Below, one piece after another: positions 32,441 through 35,307 of a stretch of DNA of 35,307 nt. A program made the position numbers and the translations under genes. Under the pieces are notes generated by a model. The model saw only the letters and a program-made list of their open reading frames with translations. It was not told the origin of the DNA and ran no database searches. Position 1 is the first letter of the stretch. The number at the start of each line of letters is the position of its first letter. This DNA is from Flavobacteriaceae bacterium (GTDB lineage Bacteria > Bacteroidota > Bacteroidia > Flavobacteriales > Flavobacteriaceae). The stretch spans positions 1-35,307 of the forward strand of contig RFPP01000019.1 in assembly GCA_009926065.1 (NCBI GenBank). The letters run 5' to 3'.

Positions 32441-34537
32441 CTAGTAATTAAATTGAGATCTATTATCTTCAATTTTAGCGTCTACTTTCAGAGCAGGAAT
32501 AATTCTAGAAGTAGCTGAAGCATTTTGTGATTTTAATTTTGCAACATAATCGGTATAGCTTTTTAAAGCTGGAGCAGTAAATACCGTTTTAGTTTTAACA
32601 ACATAAACTCCTAAATTCCCTTCAATTGGTAGTGAAATTTTATCTCCTTTTAATGCGAAAGCAGTTCCAACTACTTTGGCCTCTTGACCTACGCCTGGAA
32701 GAGTAGGATTTTCAAGAGTTACATCAACAGCTGGTTTTACTTGAGTTTTATTTGCTGCTGCAATAGCTTCTAAAGAAGTACCTTTCATTTTAGACTTAAT
32801 GATTTCCGCTTTTTTCTTGTTTTTCAAGATTGGCTCGATCATTGGTCTAGCATCAGCAACTGGAGTTAAGCCAGCTTCATTTACTGCTTTTACTTTTGCA
32901 ATTACATTACCAACATTAGGAACTTCAAATCTTTTTACATCACCTATTTTAGTTTCACTTTCAAAAGCCCAACGAACAATTTGTCTTTGATTTCCAATTA
33001 CTCCAAAACTTTCGTCCATTATTTTTACTTTAATTGAAGGATTTACTTGAATTTTGGCTGCTTTAGCAACCTTTTCAAAGTCACCCTCAGTAGCATCCAT
33101 TTCAAATTTCACTGCTTTAGTATAAATTTGATCAGAAGTAGTTTCGGAAGGTTCGATTTTTTGGGCTACAGTTGCTAAACGAACGGCATCTTGCTTATCG
33201 GTAATATTAATAATATGGTAACCAAAATTAGTTTCAACCAAACCAATTTTTCCAATAGGGTTTGAGAAAACAAAATCATTGAATGGCTTCACCATTTGAC
33301 CTGGAGCAAAATACCCTAAATCTCCACCTTGTTGAGAAGAAGAATCGTCAGAATTAATTAAAGCCACCATCATAAAACTAGAAGGATTGGATTGAACTTG
33401 AGCTAGTAATTGTTCTGCTTTAGCTTTAGCTTGTTCTTTAGTTCGTTTTTCTTTTTTATTTGGTACCTGAGTTCCCTCGTAACTTATAAGAATATGAGAA
33501 GCTTTGGCATTTGCTCCGGCTTTTCTACCTAAATTTTTTGAAAGACAAACATAATTATTGTTGATATATGGACCGAAAACTTCACCAGGAGCCAAGTTGA
33601 ATAATTGCTCTGCAAATTGTGCTGGCAAATCTTTTTTAGCAATATAAGTTGAATCATAAGGTTTGTCTGAATTTGCATTTACAAAATCAATTGCATCTTT
33701 TGCACCTTTAAATCCTGGTAATGTGTCGTTTTTTCCAGTTGCTTGATTGTAAACAATTCTCGAAGAAAGTAATGCGTTAACAGCTGTTTTAACTTCGTTT
33801 TCGTCTTCTGGTGAGGCTTTATCTTCAATTAATACATATTGAATTTCACGAGTTTCTTCGGCTTTATATTTTTTCTCGTTCTTTTTCATGTAATTTGTAA
33901 TTTCCTCATCAGAAATTTTTATATCACTATCTTTTACTGTTGAGAATAAAACAGAAACATAATCAAAGTTAACTTTATTTGACTCCATTCCATATTTAAA
34001 TTTTCCTTCATTTTCAGTAGTATAAACTCCTGCTTTAATTAATGAATTGTAGATTTGGAACTTTGCATTTAGGGCTGCATCTTTTTCTCTATCTTTTAAG
34101 TTTTGAGCTTGATCTGGATTTGCTTTAAAGAATTCTTTAAATTTAGCAACGTCAAATTTTCCAGCAGCGTTTAAGAAAGTTGGATTTTGACCGATATTTT
34201 GATCTGCTTTAAAAATCTCCATAATATGGTTTTCACCCACTCTGATTCCTAGTTTATCAAATTCAGCGGTTAATAATGCTATTGAAACTTCTTGATCCCA
34301 TATTTGATTTGCAGCTTGTGTTGGAGTAATTCCTTGTCCATTTTTTTCTACATTACTAACTTTAATTCTAAAATCTTCAAAAGAAATTGCTTTTCCATTT
34401 ACATTTCCTATATCTTTTGAGGTACTAGAAAATCCACCATTATTGAAAAGGTCCCCTATAATAAATGCTAATAAACAAAATCCAATTACTAGAATTAGAA
34501 GAAGTGAACGTTGTCTGATTTTTTGTAAAACTGCCAT
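32441..34537 (-). CDS. Membrane-anchored peptidyl-prolyl cis-trans isomerase (PpiD/SurA type)
   Basis: A 698-residue periplasmic folding factor. One N-terminal membrane helix lies at about residues 11-30 after a short basic cytoplasmic tail, as in PpiD. A SurA-N-like chaperone region follows at about 40-190. A parvulin (rotamase) domain spans about 345-447, with 'ASHILISYEG', 'QQGGDLGYFAPGQMVKPFND' and 'VETNFGYHIINI'. The C-terminal 250 residues are a second substrate-binding part typical of the large PpiD proteins. It should assist folding of exported and outer-membrane proteins. It follows a CBS-domain protein gene, 106 bases downstream on the same strand. Confidence 0.9.
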   Translation of the reverse strand: MAVLQKIRQRSLLLILVIGFCLLAFIIGDLFNNGGFSSTSKDIGNVNGKAISFEDFRIKVSNVEKNGQGITPTQAANQIWDQEVSIALLTAEFDKLGIRVGENHIMEIFKADQNIGQNPTFLNAAGKFDVAKFKEFFKANPDQAQNLKDREKDAALNAKFQIYNSLIKAGVYTTENEGKFKYGMESNKVNFDYVSVLFSTVKDSDIKISDEEITNYMKKNEKKYKAEETREIQYVLIEDKASPEDENEVKTAVNALLSSRIVYNQATGKNDTLPGFKGAKDAIDFVNANSDKPYDSTYIAKKDLPAQFAEQLFNLAPGEVFGPYINNNYVCLSKNLGRKAGANAKASHILISYEGTQVPNKKEKRTKEQAKAKAEQLLAQVQSNPSSFMMVALINSDDSSSQQGGDLGYFAPGQMVKPFNDFVFSNPIGKIGLVETNFGYHIINITDKQDAVRLATVAQKIEPSETTSDQIYTKAVKFEMDATEGDFEKVAKAAKIQVNPSIKVKIMDESFGVIGNQRQIVRWAFESETKIGDVKRFEVPNVGNVIAKVKAVNEAGLTPVADARPMIEPILKNKKKAEIIKSKMKGTSLEAIAAANKTQVKPAVDVTLENPTLPGVGQEAKVVGTAFALKGDKISLPIEGNLGVYVVKTKTVFTAPALKSYTDYVAKLKSQNASATSRIIPALKVDAKIEDNRSQFNY

Positions 34538-34643
34538 TTTTTATTTTGTTATTTAAAATTCTGTCTGCGAAAATACAATTATCTATTAAATAATAATAGT
34601 TGTAAAGTTATATTTTGCAATAAAATACCATTTTTTTTTAATA

Positions 34644-35307
34644 TTAGTCATTTATTGACATTTTAACTAATTCAATTTTATTATTTGATGCTTCTTCAAC
34701 AACAAAATTATAGTTAGCAATACTGATTTTATTACCTTTTTTCGGTATGCCTTTTGTATAATCAACAATAAATCCTCCCAATGTTCCATAAGAATCACTT
34801 TCGGGAATATTGAGTTTATATGTTTGATTGAGATATTCAACATCTAATCTTGCCGAAAATAAAAAAACACCTTCTTCAATTTCTTGTTCAATTCGAATTT
34901 CTTCGGAATCGTGTTCGTCTTCAATTTCACCAAAAAGCTCTTCCACAATGTCTTCAATTGTCATAATTCCAGCAGTACCACCATATTCATCTAAAACAAC
35001 AGCTACACTTTTTCTTTTCTTAATTAGTAAATCTAGAGCTTCTTTTATGAAAATAGTTTCAGGAACATATTCTACACGAATCAATATTGATTTTATGGTT
35101 TTTGGTTTTTTGAACAGTTCAAAAGAGTGAACGTATCCAATACAATCATCCAAAGAATTTTGGTATACCATGATTTTTGAATAACCAGTTTTAATGAACA
35201 TCTCTTTTAAATCATCTACAGAATCGAGTACATCAACACCAGCAATTTCTGTTCTTGGAGTCATGATATCTCTGGCTTTTACTCCCGAAAATTCTAGGGC
35301 ATTTTGA
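34644..35307 (-). CDS. CBS-domain CorC/HlyC-type membrane protein, partial (5' end outside the window)
   Basis: The frame stays open to the window edge, giving about 220 visible codons; the CNNM/DUF21 membrane part expected upstream is not in view. The linker 'EFSGVKARDIMTPRTEI' leads into two CBS repeats (the second around 'AVVLDEYGGTAGIMTIEDIV'), followed by a CorC_HlyC C-terminal domain ('GTLGGFIVDYTKGIPKKGNK'). Internal ATG 35264 is not a real start, because the conserved 'RDIMTPRTE' crosses it. Members are proposed to take part in magnesium or other ion transport. GldE of gliding motility has the same architecture, but the neighbour here is ppiD-like rather than gldD, so the generic name is kept. 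Confidence 0.9.
   Translation of the reverse strand, partial: QNALEFSGVKARDIMTPRTEIAGVDVLDSVDDLKEMFIKTGYSKIMVYQNSLDDCIGYVHSFELFKKPKTIKSILIRVEYVPETIFIKEALDLLIKKRKSVAVVLDEYGGTAGIMTIEDIVEELFGEIEDEHDSEEIRIEQEIEEGVFLFSARLDVEYLNQTYKLNIPESDSYGTLGGFIVDYTKGIPKKGNKISIANYNFVVEEASNNKIELVKMSIND

Noticed and set aside
34644..35307. Gliding motility protein GldE
   Set aside because: The domain layout fits, but gldD is not next to it; the neighbour is a PpiD-type isomerase, so the specific name is not supported.
1..35307. tRNA, rRNA, CRISPR arrays, insertion sequences and phage genes
   Set aside because: No cloverleaf-like GGTTCGAATCC context, no regular direct repeats, no transposase or integrase frames were found on reading both strands.

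Overview
The window looks like a chromosomal stretch of a low-GC member of the Flavobacteriaceae, most likely Flavobacterium or a close relative. Three things point there. The DNA is strongly AT-rich. The promoters match the Bacteroidota pattern TAnnTTTG, sit very close to the start codons and lack Shine-Dalgarno sites. The gene content includes a type IX secretion plug protein, a class II HMG-CoA reductase next to a 'GYDIA' GHMP kinase, a tail-specific protease, and clustered POT peptide transporters with a DPP-IV-like peptidase. I see no rRNA, tRNA, CRISPR array, insertion sequence, phage gene or attachment site. Most of it is core-genome housekeeping. The accessory-looking part is the first 5 kb.

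Region by region. (1) 47-5125 (+): a tightly packed TetR regulator, ABC transporter, HlyD-type adaptor and TolC-type outer-membrane protein, forming a type I secretion-like export system with a degenerate ATPase and no visible cargo. (2) 5167-6822 (+): methionine aminopeptidase (map) and a coupled methyltransferase. (3) 6886-8602 (+): a type IX secretion plug-domain protein, then apaG. (4) 8603-8866: the longest gene-free stretch; it holds a long imperfect hairpin and the pruA promoter. (5) 8867-10495 (+) pruA, convergent with rsmG (10559-11188, -) across a shared terminator. (6) 11291-15689 (+): fatty-acid desaturase, aminotransferase, purT and fabD, closed by a shared terminator with the convergent tail-specific protease prc (15733-17952, -). 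(7) 18094-22259 (+): small membrane protein, lpxB, NlpC/P60 lipoprotein and comEC. (8) 22262-29977 (-): read in the direction of transcription, a DPP-IV-like S9 peptidase, three POT-family transporters and a periplasmic thioredoxin-fold protein. (9) 30123-32377 (+): HMG-CoA reductase and GYDIA-family GHMP kinase (mevalonate pathway), ended by a shared terminator. (10) 32441-35307 (-): a PpiD/SurA-type peptidyl-prolyl isomerase and the 3' part of a CBS-domain (CorC/HlyC) membrane protein that runs off the window.

How the genes work together. The DPP-IV-like enzyme would release dipeptides in the periplasm, and the POT transporters would carry them across the inner membrane. Several genes serve the envelope: lpxB (lipid A), ppiD-like (outer-membrane protein folding), prc (periplasmic proteolysis), the C40 peptidase (peptidoglycan) and the T9SS plug. 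HMG-CoA reductase and its kinase partner feed isoprenoid synthesis. The items most worth a second look are the hairpin element at 8612-8742, the POT paralogue at 24292-25950 whose TM7 motif departs from its neighbours, the ABC protein with four altered ATPase motifs, the HMGR-GYDIA kinase pair, and the terminator hairpin buried in the comEC 3' end. I do not see clear evidence of a wholly new multi-gene system; the TetR-ABC-HlyD-TolC set is the nearest candidate.
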